A stretch of 64,000 nucleotides of DNA, from contig CM042145.1 of NCBI GenBank assembly GCA_023376005.1, positions 94,592,475 to 94,656,474 of the forward strand. The letters are read 5' to 3'. A program made the position numbers and the translations under genes. The stretch's first letter is position 1. Every line of letters begins with the position of its first letter. Under the pieces are notes generated by a model. That model ran no database searches. It was given only the letters and a program-made list of their open reading frames with translations, and was not told the origin of the DNA. Below are positions 34,165 to 44,087 of this stretch, piece after piece. Origin of the DNA: Doryteuthis pealeii (Eukaryota > Mollusca > Cephalopoda > Myopsida > Loliginidae).

Positions 34165-34700
34165 GAATGAACGAAAACAAAAACCTTCAGCGTCGTGTTT
34201 ACCTTTTTACGGTTAGAAATAGATAATAAATCGGTTTAGCTAACCTGATATTTGTATTGTAAATTGGACTCCTCCATGAAAACTTTTAAAATTTTGAAAT
34301 TTTCAACAAATAAATTGCCAAGGACGTGCTCTAGGGTCTCATTAGTAACCATAAAATTCACTCTGCTTACATTTCCCGATTGTCCTTGGGCTATGAAGGG
34401 ACATGAAGATAAACAAAAAGATATTTGGTGAATAAAAATGAGGAATTAAACATATTCAAAAAATGACTACAGCTTCTCTGAAGTTATGCAAATATTAACA
34501 AAAAATTCAATAACTCAAAAAGTTTTGAACAAATATTTGTAAAATTCAAACTCGTACATTCCCACCCTCAGTAATTATTAGTTTTTGAGATATTTGGAAT
34601 TAACGAAAATGGACTGATTAAAGTTAGTATGCAGATTAAACTAATATTAGCTTAAGACCTCTAAAATCTAATAAAAACTATTTTTTGTATTTACCCATTA
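34165..34700. other. Interval with nothing recognised
   Basis: AT-rich; no supported feature. Confidence 0.4.
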
Positions 34701-34721
34701 ATATATATATATATATATATG

Positions 34722-34830
34722 TGTATTTACCAAGATAGGAATGAACAATATATGTAACGTTAATTTTTTTTCAGAATACAAGGTGAGTCAAAAAGTGTTC
34801 CGAAAATTCATATACATTTTGACACACCTT
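34722..34830. mobile_element. Family E MITE-like unit
   Basis: GACACACCTT end and a TTTTCAGAATACAAGGTGAG interior, with AT tracts on both sides. Confidence 0.55.
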
Positions 34831-34893
34831 ATATATATATATGTGTGGAGAAAGTAGACAAACACGGGATGTTATGGAAACTGGATGTTTATT

Positions 34894-34939
34894 GTCGACG
34901 ATGTAACGTTTCGGTCTAATATTAGACCATCTTCAGGAC
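34894..34939 (-). ncRNA. Hammerhead ribozyme-like motif (left arm)
   Basis: Minus strand: stem I GTC/GAC, CTGAAGA, an extra T, stem II GGTCT/AGACC with an AATATT centre, GAA, stem III ACG/CGT around TTACAT, cleavage C in a GTC context (base 34897). Confidence 0.75.
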
Positions 34940-35118
34940 TTGGATATAGTTCTTGCTCCAATGATGGACATTCTCAAAATGCTGAAACAGTAGGTCGTCA
35001 GTAGGGTGGTTGGGGGTGCCTAGTGGATTTTCTTCTCTCAACCAACCCTCCCCCTACTGACGACCTTCTGTTTCAGCATTTTGAGAATGTCCATCCTTGG
35101 AGCAAGAACTATATCCAA

Positions 35119-35164
35119 GTCCTGAAGATGGTCTAATAATAGACCGAAACGTTGCATCGTCGAC
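35119..35164 (+). ncRNA. Hammerhead ribozyme-like motif (right arm)
   Basis: Stem I GTC (35119-35121) with GAC (35162-35164); CTGAAGA 35122-35128; extra T; stem II GGTCTA/TAGACC with loop ATAA; GAA 35046 offset (35146-35148); stem III ACG/CGT with loop TTGCAT; C at 35161. Compared with 26376, stem I and stem II pairs changed on both strands. Confidence 0.8.
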
Positions 35165-35244
35165 CATAAACATCCAGTTTCCATAACATCCCGTGTTTGT
35201 CTACTTTCTCCACATACTGTCGGATTAACCTCCTCACATTTCTC

Positions 35245-35247
<3 letters not shown>

Positions 35248-35277
<30 letters not shown>
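35248..35277. repeat. (AT)n microsatellite
   Basis: AT tract after the foldback element. Confidence 0.95.
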
Positions 35278-35279
<2 letters not shown>

Positions 35280-35309
35280 AACCCATACGCACGAGCAGGA
35301 TGTGACACA

Positions 35310-35530
35310 AAGTCAATTTCTTAAACGGAGTTTAATTGATTGTCGAACAAAAACTAAAGAAATCAGTCTTCCCTACTATTTACCCAAGATAGAGGGAGAA
35401 TAATTGAATTATAACCTTTCCCAAGTGTGTTAGCGCTATGGGAAATGCAAACAGTCTCGTCCAGGTTTTGAACTCCTCTCGTAGTATCGATTTCCTATGA
35501 TGGCAACCATTTCACCACGTGCCCCAAAAT
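35310..35530 (-). mobile_element. Family C tRNA-derived SINE
   Basis: Minus strand: TGGTGAAATGGTTGCCATC A-box region near 35500, a decayed B-box near 35470, then GTTTGCATTTCCC and GCGCTAACACACTTGG, then the tail with ATCTTGGGTAAATAG. Ends near the CCGTTTAAGAAATTGAC tail motif. Confidence 0.6.
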
Positions 35531-35539
35531 ATATGGACC

Positions 35540-35800
35540 ATGGTAGGTTGTTTAGTTTTACAGTATATAAACCATCCTCCGGTCATTTACTGTCGAATGA
35601 AGTCATTTTCATGAACAAAGGACTCAGTTGTTTACAAAACCTGCTGTAGCTTTAGTAACCACCAAATTAAGTATTGATCATGATCATCACTCGCTTAACT
35701 TTCGTGATCAATGAACCATAGGTGAAGGAGAGGATCTGAAAATGCTGAAAAACAGAAAATAAGAAAAAGTTATTTCTCTGAATGTCTGAGATGAGGCTTG
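35540..35800. other. Interval with nothing recognised
   Basis: No supported feature. Confidence 0.4.
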
Positions 35801-35856
35801 AAGATTAGTATTATCTGCGTTATTCGGACTATTGTCCCCTTCATTGTTATTTGTTC

Positions 35857-35893
35857 AACGTTTCGGCCGATATGCCCTCCGGCCTTCTTCAGG
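35857..35893 (-). ncRNA. Hammerhead-like core without a proper stem III
   Basis: Minus strand: CCTGAAGA, an extra A, stem II GGCCG/CGGCC, GAAACGTTG. The expected return strand to a GTC or similar site is not visible, so activity is doubtful. Confidence 0.4.
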
Positions 35894-36211
35894 TATTTCT
35901 TGTCGGACTCGGGAACCTTCTCGGACTCGGGAACCTTCTCGGACTCGGGAACCTTCTTTTCGATCTCGGGAAATTTTCCGAACGTCTGTTATGTGTAACA
36001 TTACTTTATCGATGCATCAGCGTTTAGATGATTCTGATGTGTCTTCTAGAAGGAGACGAATTTCATCCGTGCAGAGAAGACACATCTGAATCTTCTAAAC
36101 ATCGATAAAGTAATGACAGACGTTCGGAAAATTTCCCGAATTCGAAAAGAAGGTTCCCGAGTCCGAGAAGGTTCTCGAGTCCTAGAAGGTTCCCGAGTCC
36201 GACAAGAAATG

Positions 36212-36247
36212 CCTGAAGAAGGCCGGAGGGCATATCGGCCGAAACGT
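36212..36247 (+). ncRNA. Hammerhead-like core, mirror of the previous
   Basis: CCTGAAGA, extra A, GGCCG/CGGCC stem II, GAAACGTTG; stem III not identified. Confidence 0.4.
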
Positions 36248-36297
36248 TGTACAAATAACAATGAATGGCAATAGTCCGAATAACGCTGATAATACTA

Positions 36298-36650
36298 AGA
36301 AAAAGTCAATAAGTAAAGGAATGTCCAAATGAGGAATATCAATGGAACTTTGTAGAGATCGATAAATAAGGCTGTTGAAAATATAATTAAGTCGAGAACT
36401 TGAAGCAAAGGAAAAATAATTTCTATTCTAGATGGAATTAGTAATAATAGTATTTCATAGTTATCTCCTTCATGAAAAGAGTTTAAAGGATTTTGAAATT
36501 ACATCATCAGTAAGTTCCAAATTGGACTGGAAAATGCTATTTTATAGGCGAGCATTTAAGTATATTGAGCTAATAAAATCAATCATTATACTATTTGCCG
36601 TTTTACTTGGTTAACGTTAGATATTTATGATATGTGTTAAAAATGATCAT
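36298..36650. other. Interval with nothing recognised
   Basis: No supported feature. Confidence 0.4.
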
Positions 36651-36651
36651 G

Positions 36652-36668
36652 TACACACACACACACAC

Positions 36669-36737
<69 letters not shown>
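36652..36737. repeat. (CA)n then (AT)n microsatellite
   Basis: CA then AT dinucleotides upstream of the minisatellite. Confidence 0.95.
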
Positions 36738-36740
<3 letters not shown>

Positions 36741-36879
36741 AATAGTAAATGAAACACTACTTTTCTCTAAAATACTCATATAGCATTTAATGCATTGAGT
36801 TTTCTCAGTCTTATAGTCTTATAATTGAGATAGATTTTTAGTTTTTAAAAAGAAATGAAAAAGAACCACGGTGCAACTT

Positions 36880-37868
36880 CTGATGAGTATGGTATTTGGG
36901 GACAATTAGCACGGATCTATCTCTGATGAGTATGGAGTTTGATGCAATTAGCACTGAGCTATGTTTACTGAGTACGGAGTTTGATGCATGTAGCACGGTT
37001 CTATATCTGCCGAGTATGGAGTTTGATGCATTTAGCATGGAACTATGTCTAGTGAGTATTGAGTTTGATATAATTAGCATAGACCTATGTGTGATGAGTA
37101 TGGCGTTTGATGAAATTAGCATGATGCTATGTCTGGTGAGTATGGAGTTTGATGCAATTAGCCCGGATCTATGTCTTGTTAGTCTGGAGTTTGATGCAAT
37201 TAGCATGGTGCTATGTCTGGTGAGTATGGAGTTTGATGCAATTAGCCCGGATCTATGTCTTGTTAGTCTGGAGTTTGATGCAATTAGCATGGTGCTATCT
37301 CTGGTGAGTATGGAGTTTGATGCAATTAGCCCGGATCTATGTCTTGTTAGTCTGGAGTTTGATGCAATTAGCATGGTGCTATGTCTGGTGAGTATGGAGT
37401 TTGATGCAATTAGCCCGGATCTATGTCTTGTTAGTCTGGAGTTTGATGCAATTAGCATGGTGCTATGTCTGGTTAGTTTGGAGTTTGATGCAATTAGCAC
37501 GGTGGTATGTCTGGTGAGTATGGAGTTTGATGCAATTAGCCCGCATCTATGTCTGGTTAGTCTGGAGTTTGATGCAATTAGCATGGTGCTATGTCTGGTG
37601 AGTATGGAGTTTGATGCAATTAGCCCGGATCTATGTCTTGTTAGTCTGGAGTTTGATGCAATTAGCATGGTGGTATGTGTGGTGAGTATGAAGTTTGATG
37701 CAATTAGCATGGATCTATGTCTGATGAGTGTGGCGTTTGATGCAATTAGCACTGTGATATGTCTGGTAAGTATGGAGTTTGATACAATTAGCATAGAGCT
37801 ATGTCTTATGAGTACGGAGTTTGACGTAATTAGCTGGGAGCTATGACTGGTCAGTATGGAGTTAAATG
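36880..37868. repeat. 42-bp minisatellite open on both strands
   Basis: Unit: GAGTTTGATGCAATTAGC followed by a variable CATGGTGCTATGTCTGG-type half and GTGAGTATG. Period 42, with an 84-bp higher-order alternation (MEFDAISPDLCLVS and LEFDAISMVLCLVS). Because 42 is a multiple of three, stop-free frames run 316 codons on plus (36896-37846) and 318 on minus (36838-37794). The plus frame alternates hydrophobic and acidic residues. I see no promoter, splice signal or known domain, so I call a repeat, not a gene. Confidence 0.9.
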
Positions 37869-37902
37869 TAATTTGCTCGGAGGAAAGTAGTGAATATGTA
37901 AA

Positions 37903-38151
37903 AGGTAAATAGTAAAGACGTCGGGGAAGACTAAAGTCGGTATCAGCCAGACAGAGAGAGAGTCTATCCCCCTTTTCCTAGCGCTAGACCAAGGAGATTT
38001 TTTAGCGTCTGAAGTGGGGCGCCACACGTGCCATCAGCTCCTTACCTTACCGCACATATCCCTGTGCTACTCATACGCTGCGTTGCTGAGAGCCGATGTC
38101 GAACCAGGAACCTTGTGGTTCCTAGGCAGACACTCTACTGACTGAGCGAAA
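37903..38151 (-). mobile_element. Family B SINE inserted in the minisatellite
   Basis: Minus strand from GCTCAGTCAGTAGAGTG (head) to a GTCTTTACTATTTACC end. Diverged minisatellite units lie on both sides (to 37868 and from 38152), which shows the SINE inserted into an existing array. The B-box is degenerate. Confidence 0.8.
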
Positions 38152-38245
38152 CGGATGCAATTAACACGGGTCTATGTCTGATGAGTATATTGTTGGATGC
38201 GATTAGCATGGAGCAAAGTCGGATGAACATGGAAGTTGATGAGTA
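38152..38245. repeat. Diverged tail of the 42-bp minisatellite
   Basis: GGATGCAATTAACACGGGTC and GGATGCGATTAGCATGGAG units continue the array beyond the SINE. Confidence 0.75.
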
Positions 38246-38394
38246 TTCTCCCATAAAACCTGATATCTCTATTTTGTTTCGCACAATGCTATCTAAAATG
38301 CCATTTAAATGTTCGATTTTAATTTAATTATTGTATCTTAATTGAATTAGATCTATATCATTAATAAAAAATGTTCCCGCTTTGTCAATTGAAT

Positions 38395-38590
38395 GGTAAG
38401 CTGAATGGTAAGCCCCTGCCCCCCACACCCAAGATGTTCTGGGTATGACTCGCAACTGCATCTGGGAGTGAATCTCAAGTCCTGAATATCTGGGGAGCGA
38501 GGAATGCCCATTCATTGCCATTATTTTCAGGTCTACTCTAGCCCGTAGTAGTAGTATCTGTTATAATCCTATTTAGGGGTAAAATAGAAT
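38395..38590 (-). mobile_element. Family A fragment
   Basis: Middle portion of family A (TCTGGGTATGACTCG to the GGTAAAATAG end), without terminal hairpins. An A-rich run with a C7 tract follows at about 38625-38675. Confidence 0.6.
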
Positions 38591-38754
38591 TACAAATTAT
38601 TCCTATTCGGTAGGACTATTTGAAAAAACCCAAAAAAAAACTACCCCCCCCAAAAAAAAAAAAAAAAAAAAAATAAACAAGGCTCTTAAGAATCAACTAC
38701 ACAAAAATAAAAAAATATGAACGTACAATGAATGTGATTTTAAAGTTGCTCGTA

Positions 38755-38850
38755 CTGTAATGTTCATCATTGTAGAAAATGGACATGGAGACACGAGTTC
38801 AAATTCTGGATGAGGTTGTCTGAATCTCACATAACGCTAATACTCTTTGT
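38755..38850 (+). mobile_element. Family C SINE head fragment
   Basis: GAGTTCAAATTCTGGATGAG B-box region and AACGCTAATAC text; A-box decayed. Confidence 0.5.
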
Positions 38851-39198
38851 AGAGTAGAAGTGGACGGTTTCACTTGGTAGAGTGGGTGTGTCCAGGGAGC
38901 ACCCAACTTTATACTTACCTACTCGATGACTATTTAATAACCTGGCATTTTCGAGGCCAGGGAGAATTGCTATTCACGCTTAATGCGAAAAGACGCTTAC
39001 TAAAGATACTACGACTACTACTACAAACTCTTAGGAAATAATAGATTAGACTGGGATATATTTAACCTTAGTATGTCAACTTGTCTAGGAGAAGGTAAAC
39101 TCTGTTAAACTCCGCTTAAGAATTGGCCTTGTGTCACATCCTACTTATATGAAGAGTTTGGATAAATACATTCAATGAACGCTGATAGATTTCAATGT
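38850..39198. other. Unassigned interval ending in a SINE tail
   Basis: Only 39060-39165 is recognised, as a family C type tail (GTTAAACTCCGCTTAAG, then TTGTGTCACATCC). Confidence 0.45.
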
Positions 39199-40080
39199 AG
39201 CATTTAAAAATGAAAGACGTTGTGACTGAGTTATCAAAAACAACATTAAAATCCGGAATGGTTAACAATAAGGTTTATTATTTTTTGTGCGGGGATTACG
39301 ATAAGAATAGGAAACAAACCTGTAGTTATTCCAAGAAAATGGCTTATCTGTTGGTAGAAAACCTAGCAACGAACACACTCATGTATACAGTATTGCTATT
39401 TATGCCTTTCGTCTGACGAGTCCAACTTTTTGTAGGGAAAATACCCTCCCTCACAACACCTCACCTTTTGAGTGAAAAACAACATTAACATCTGGAATGG
39501 TTAAAAATAAGGGTTGTTAACGTTTGTGCAAGGAAATATAATAAGAATAGGAAGTTCTTCAAAGATGTACCGGCTAATATATTGTTAGCAAAACTAGCAA
39601 CGAACACACTCATGTAGTTAGTATTGCTATTTATGCCTTACGTCGGACGAGTCCATCTTCTTGTAGAGAAAATACGCTCCCTCACAACACCTCCCCTTTT
39701 GAGATTTCACTTCCTGGCGAAGGCATGCCTCTGTTTTGGGGATCGATATCTAGGCTTTCTGTTGGATTTATTTTCCTTTTACTAGTCCTTTTAGTCCTTC
39801 TGTTAATGGTCTCAAATTCTCGTGTTGCCCACATGTTGTAACTGAATTATCAAAAATACCATTAAAATTTGGAATGGTTGAAAATAAAGTTTGATAATTT
39901 TTGTGCAAGGAAATATAATAAGAATAGGAAGTTCTTCAAAGATGTAACGGCTAATCTATTGTTAGCAAAACTAGCAACGAACACACTCATGTAGTCAGTA
40001 TTGCTATTTATGCCTTTCGTCGGACGAGTCCAACGTCTTGTATGTAAGATATCAACCCCCTCACAATAAAGAACACCTCC
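39199..40080. repeat. Three tandem diverged units of 250-370 bases
   Basis: Starts near 39205, 39470 and 39835. Shared landmarks are CTAGCAACGAACACACTCATG, shortened here as AACGAACACACTCATG, and GGACGAGTCCA, then CCCTCACAACACCTCC. The second unit carries an extra block of about 105 bases. A 68-codon frame in unit 1 is not kept in units 2 and 3. Confidence 0.75.
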
Positions 40081-40380
40081 ACCACTAGTCTAAACAGATG
40101 TCTAGACGTCCTGAAATCAATATCTTATTGCTCAGATATCCAGACGTTGATCAGCTGTCCGGACATCTTCACTTATATTTAAAATCAAAATTAAAAAAAA
40201 AACAAATATTTATTCTCGATATTTTTTGATAATGCCTCGTATATTCCGTATAATATGAATTTTGGTAAATATATTGATTATTATGACTCAGTCAGAAATT
40301 ATAAGACGATTTAAATGGATGTTATATTATTGATATCAGTTTGAGCAACTTGGCTGCGAGTGAAATTACAATGTTATTGA
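40080..40380. other. Interval with nothing recognised
   Basis: AT-rich; no supported feature. Confidence 0.4.
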
Positions 40381-40381
40381 T

Positions 40382-40455
40382 GTTCTTCTTCTTCTTCTTC
40401 TTCTTCTTCTTCTTCTTCTTCTTCTTCTTCTTCTTCTTCTTCTTCTTCTTCTTCT
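40382..40455. repeat. (TTC)n microsatellite, about 24 units
   Basis: An uninterrupted TTC (GAA on minus) tract of about 74 bases. Long GAA/TTC tracts can form triplex DNA. Confidence 0.97.
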
Positions 40456-40780
40456 AACGTATGTCAAGTTAGCTGTGCAGTAAAGTATTACTGCCGCCAG
40501 CAAATCTGTTACAGCGTTTTGTGAATAGGATAATGACTGGCCGATGGCAATGCGAACAGATAACTTTTCTTACTGAATTTCATACCAATTCTGATTGAAA
40601 GAATCACTTGAATGTGTCAAATGAATATTTCTATACAGACTGAATTTGATTGAGACTTTCAAATGAAGTGAATATATGTAAGGCCAAAAAAGAAGGTATT
40701 TTCAACTTCAGAATGAATTGTTTCTCATATGTAATTAATACGAAAGTAAACCCCTATTTACTCCAATATGGAAATAAGAA
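40455..40780. other. Interval with nothing recognised
   Basis: No supported feature. Confidence 0.4.
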
Positions 40781-40785
40781 TCTAT

Positions 40786-40908
40786 CTATGCCTAGGAGCA
40801 TGTGCAATCAGGATCTATATCTATATATATATCTATTTCTATGAGTATGTGCAATCAGAATCTATCTATTTATCTATCTATCTATTCTTAGGAGTATGTG
40901 CAATCAGA

Positions 40909-40950
<42 letters not shown>

Positions 40951-41083
40951 TCCTAGGAGTATGTGCAATCAGAATCTATTTATCTATCTATTTGTCTGTC
41001 TGTCTGTCTATCCATTCCTAGGAGTATGTGCAATCAGAATCTATCTATCTATCTATCTATTCCTAGGAGTATGTGCAATCATA

Positions 41084-41114
<31 letters not shown>

Positions 41115-41287
41115 CTCAGGAGTATGTGCAATCTGAATCTATCTATCTATCTATCTATCTATTCCTAGGAGTATATGCAATCAGAATCTATCTATCTATC
41201 TATCTATCTATTCCTAGGAGCATGTGCAATCAGGATCTATCTATCTATCTATCTATCTATCTATTCTTAGGAGTGTGTGCAATCAGA

Positions 41288-41325
<38 letters not shown>

Positions 41326-41385
41326 TCCTAGGAGTATATGCAATCAGAATCTATCTATCTATCTATCTATCTATTCTCAGGAGTA
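40786..41385. repeat. TATC array with regular interleaved unit
   Basis: Runs of TATC alternate with a conserved unit of about 28 bases (ATTCCTAGGAGTATGTGCAA then TCAGAATC). About a dozen copies are present. TATC run length varies, while the interleaved unit is well conserved. The 192-codon frame over it (SIYLSIY repeated with CNQN or CAIR) is a repeat translation. Confidence 0.9.
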
Positions 41386-41388
41386 TAT

Positions 41389-41393
41389 GTGTG

Positions 41394-41478
<85 letters not shown>

Positions 41479-41538
41479 AGAGAGAAGGAATAGAAAGAGA
41501 GAAAGCGATTGTCATCTATCTATATATCTATTCCTCGT

Positions 41539-41580
<42 letters not shown>

Positions 41581-41660
41581 GACAGAGAGAGAGAGACAGA
41601 CAGAGACAGACAGACTGAAAGAGACAGAGATAGAGATGGAAAGAGGGATATTTATCTATC
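41389..41660. repeat. GT, GA and GACA simple repeats
   Basis: GT dinucleotides to 41425, GA to about 41474, then AGAC and AGAG mixtures to about 41640. Confidence 0.95.
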
Positions 41661-41729
41661 TATCTTAACTAGTCTCTCTCTCTCTGTTTATCTATCTATT
41701 CCAGTGCTTTCATTTCTAACTATCTCTCA

Positions 41730-41731
<2 letters not shown>

Positions 41732-41788
<57 letters not shown>
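41732..41788. repeat. (AT)n microsatellite
   Basis: AT tract of about 56 bases. Confidence 0.95.
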
Positions 41789-41790
<2 letters not shown>

Positions 41791-42066
41791 CGGCTGATAC
41801 AAAGTGTTTCTTTGGGTTCAACAAAATTGAGAACATAATCGTACATATAAATATTTGTGTTTAAATTTTTACATATACGGAATATCATAAATAAATAAAT
41901 GAATAGATAGCTTGGTTCAGATAAAAATTTATTTCGTTGTTTCTTTGCCTCCTCGGTCTTATTTGTACAAATTCGAAGACATCTTATTGGTATGATCTTC
42001 CCGTTCCACTGATTTTTGTCTTTTTTTTTATTTAAAAAAATCTTTCTTCTGAGTTTGTTAATTAAT

Positions 42067-42378
42067 GAGTGCGATACCTGTGGAAAGGCATTTACCCAAC
42101 GAAATAGTCTCAATGACCACAATCGGTTACACACAGGTGACTTATTTTACTGCCAATACTGTAAAAAAAAACATTTTGCAATCCATTCTTTTTGAAAATC
42201 CATGAACGTGTACATACTGGAGAACTGTATTATTGTACTTTTTGCAAGAAAGGATTTTGTAATGAATTTTTTCTCCGTCATCATGAACGTGTCTATACAG
42301 GTGATCGGCCATTTGATTGTCAGTTCTGCAATAAAACATTTTTCAAACACGGGCATGCGCACAATCGCGATTTTAAGA
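42067..42378 (+). pseudogene. C2H2 zinc-finger fragment with one frameshift
   Basis: Finger 1: ECDTCGKAFTQRNSLNDHNR followed by LHTGD. Finger 2 begins FYCQYCKK; a run of nine A at 42163-42171 (eight would keep frame) shifts it, and it resumes as LKIHERVHTGE. Finger 3: YYCTFCKKGFCNEFFLRHHE then RVYTGD. Finger 4: FDCQFCNKTFFKHGHAHNRD, lacking its last histidine pair. The linkers are TG(E/D) type. The fragment resembles KRAB-less multi-finger proteins abundant in cephalopods. The frame stays open to 42524 without fingers. It could be a pseudogene fragment, or an exon with a homopolymer assembly error. Confidence 0.85.
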
Positions 42379-42524
42379 AGTTTTATGGTTTGCGCGTGTT
42401 GATCGGGTTTGTGACTTTGGAGTATCTTAATTTGTTTTCTTTACTTATGAATATATATGTTCTAACTTCACGCATTTTATGTTCCGATTGTTGGGGTTTT
42501 GCATGTGTAAATATGGGTACGTAA

Positions 42525-42955
42525 ATATTATTATATTTTTTAGAATAATTTTTATATAGGGTTAAAGTTATCTTCCTGTTTACATTTGAATATGATTTCA
42601 TTTCTTTTATTTAATATTTTCTTCTGGTTTTTGAATTTTATTATTGCTATTTTTTTCCTCTTGATATAGATTGCATACGTTTTTGAATTCTGTTGGTATT
42701 GCTGACTTTTTTATTATTTGCCATTTTATTTGTGGGTTTTGAGTTTTTTCTTTTGGCTTCTAGAAATGTTTAGAAAGATTGTTGTCGAGTTTTTGGGTCT
42801 TTCGTCTTCGTCTAGGTCTTTAATCCTGGATTCTCTACAGTCATATATCTCCGCCTCCATCTTTTGTTTTTAATTTGGAACACATAGACATGAATCTTTT
42901 TTTGTTGTTTTTATTACCCGAGAACAAATATTACAATGCGTGAAGAATAATACAG
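42525..42955. other. T-rich interval, nothing recognised
   Basis: No poly-A signal, exon or repeat could be supported downstream of the finger fragment. Confidence 0.4.
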
Positions 42956-42960
42956 AGGTG

Positions 42961-43200
42961 CCGGCCGGGTTAGCTCAGTCGATAGAGCGTTCGGCTAGAA
43001 ACCACACGGTTCCTAGTTTGATACCGGTCCTCGCCAACTCAGCATACGAGTAGCACAGGGATATGTGCGTAAAGTAAGGAGATGATGGTAGATGTGGCGC
43101 TCCACCTCAGATGCCAAAAAAGGGGATAGAATAAACTCCCTCACCGACTGGCTGATACCGACTTTAGGCCGCCCCGACGACTTTACTTTACTACTTACTT
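42961..43200 (+). mobile_element. Family B tRNA-derived SINE, near full length
   Basis: Head GGTTAGCTCAGTCGATAGAG is a strong Pol III A-box in a tRNA D-arm context, and the GTTTGATACCGG motif is a mutated B-box. The body has GAGTAGCACAGGGATATGTG and the tail ends GACGACTTTACTTTAC. It resembles published octopus tRNA-type SINEs, but I cannot confirm the name. Confidence 0.8.
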
Positions 43201-43720
43201 AGAGATAAAAGTTGACTTTTAAATTCCTATATTTACACTTCATTACAAAATGAATGGGCTACCCTTTCATTTGGTAACACTAACTCTCTGACAATTAAAT
43301 TATACGAATTGAATGGGACTAAGCTTACTCATTTAGAGTATTCCGAACAAGAGGAACGGGGAGACAAAACAAAATAGGAATCAAAAGAAAGAGCGAGAAC
43401 AATTTTGCTCGGTGTAGCTATAATTTACTTTTTTGAGATTGTGTAAACAATGAAAGCTCTTCTCATGTGGTCTTCCGCTTAGGCTAAAAACAGAACGCCG
43501 CGCAGTCGCGGAACTGCGGCATCAGTGGGTTCAATTAGAATCAATTAATGTCGTTTTGATAGTTTTCCCGCCAATTGTTCGACAATTACAAAGACGAACA
43601 AAAGAATATTAATACATATATATTTAGGTTCACATGGAGAGAAGGAAAATGTAAAGTTACTCAATGGCGTATCTACCTGTCTATCATTCCAGTCTGTTCA
43701 TATATATAAATACTAATATT
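43200..43720. other. Interval with nothing recognised
   Basis: No supported feature. Confidence 0.4.
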
Positions 43721-43722
43721 TA

Positions 43723-43735
43723 GCACACACACACA

Positions 43736-43810
<75 letters not shown>

Positions 43811-43842
43811 GTCTCCCTCTCTCTCACACACACATACACACA
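43723..43842. repeat. (CA)n then (CT)n microsatellite
   Basis: CA dinucleotides, then CT, then CA again over about 115 bases. Confidence 0.95.
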
Positions 43843-43919
43843 TGGATATATTATGTTGGAAACATTATGGGTCTACGACGGTTTCATCTTGACCGCAAGT
43901 ATTACTAGATAACTTAATA

Positions 43920-43938
43920 ATGCTACTCCAACTCAAAC

Positions 43939-43992
<54 letters not shown>

Positions 43993-44007
43993 GTTTGAGT
44001 TGTAGTA

Positions 44008-44011
<4 letters not shown>
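43920..44011. repeat. Inverted repeat with an (AT)n apex
   Basis: Arms 43920-43940 and 43991-44011 (ATGCTACTCCAACTCAAACA and its complement, one mismatch) enclose about 50 bases of AT. A second AT tract follows. Confidence 0.9.
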
Positions 44012-44051
<40 letters not shown>

Positions 44052-44087
44052 TCCTCTGTTCATATCTATTTACTCTTATTTACTTCG

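Larger units (their letters stand above)
33012..34165 (-). mobile_element. Family A' copy with a nested insertion
   Basis: Left end TTGGTTGGTTTTTATGGAAT and right end (CCGAAGACG family on minus, about 34110-34165) carry the family A' hairpin inverted repeats. The family sequence is interrupted between about 33116 and 33832, where TTGTTG should continue directly to CTCTTATAGCAAGCC. The insert is the tRNA-like tandem array plus a family G unit. Confidence 0.7.
34843..35214. mobile_element. Foldback element with opposed hammerhead motifs
   Basis: Arms 34843-35015 and 35042-35214 are close reverse complements around a 26-base loop. Each arm carries one hammerhead-like motif (34894-34939 minus, 35119-35164 plus), so either strand's transcript holds one sense motif. 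Right-hand flank continues to ACTGTCGGATTAACCTCC, the terminal motif of Penelope-like tails here. A decayed relative lies in the palindrome core (about 8540-8850). Confidence 0.8.
35804..36298. mobile_element. Foldback element with 18-bp repeats and hammerhead-like cores
   Basis: Arms about 35804-36035 and 36067-36298 are close reverse complements. Each contains three 18-bp repeats (CGGACTCGGGAACCTTCT, 35904-35957 and inverted at about 36145-36200) and a CTGAAGA...GGCC...CGGCCGAAACG core. The small open frames that match one another in the two arms arise from this symmetry. A very divergent relative is at 58790-58860. Confidence 0.8.

Noticed and set aside
39390..39450. Hammerhead-like CTGACGA followed by GAAAA in the first unit of the 39199 tandem array
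   Set aside because: Stem II is poorly paired, stem III and stem I do not close, and the other two units have GGACGA instead of CTGACGA.
40786..41385. CRISPR-like array of repeats and spacers
   Set aside because: The spacers are TATC microsatellite runs, not unique sequences, and the context is eukaryotic.
40898..41476. 192-codon SIYLSIY-rich frame
   Set aside because: It translates TATC repeats and the interleaved 28-base unit.
42961..43040. A genuine tRNA gene at the SINE B heads (also 46078 and 49203)
   Set aside because: A- and B-boxes are good, but each is followed by the same SINE body and tail, and the T-arm and anticodon arm are mutated.
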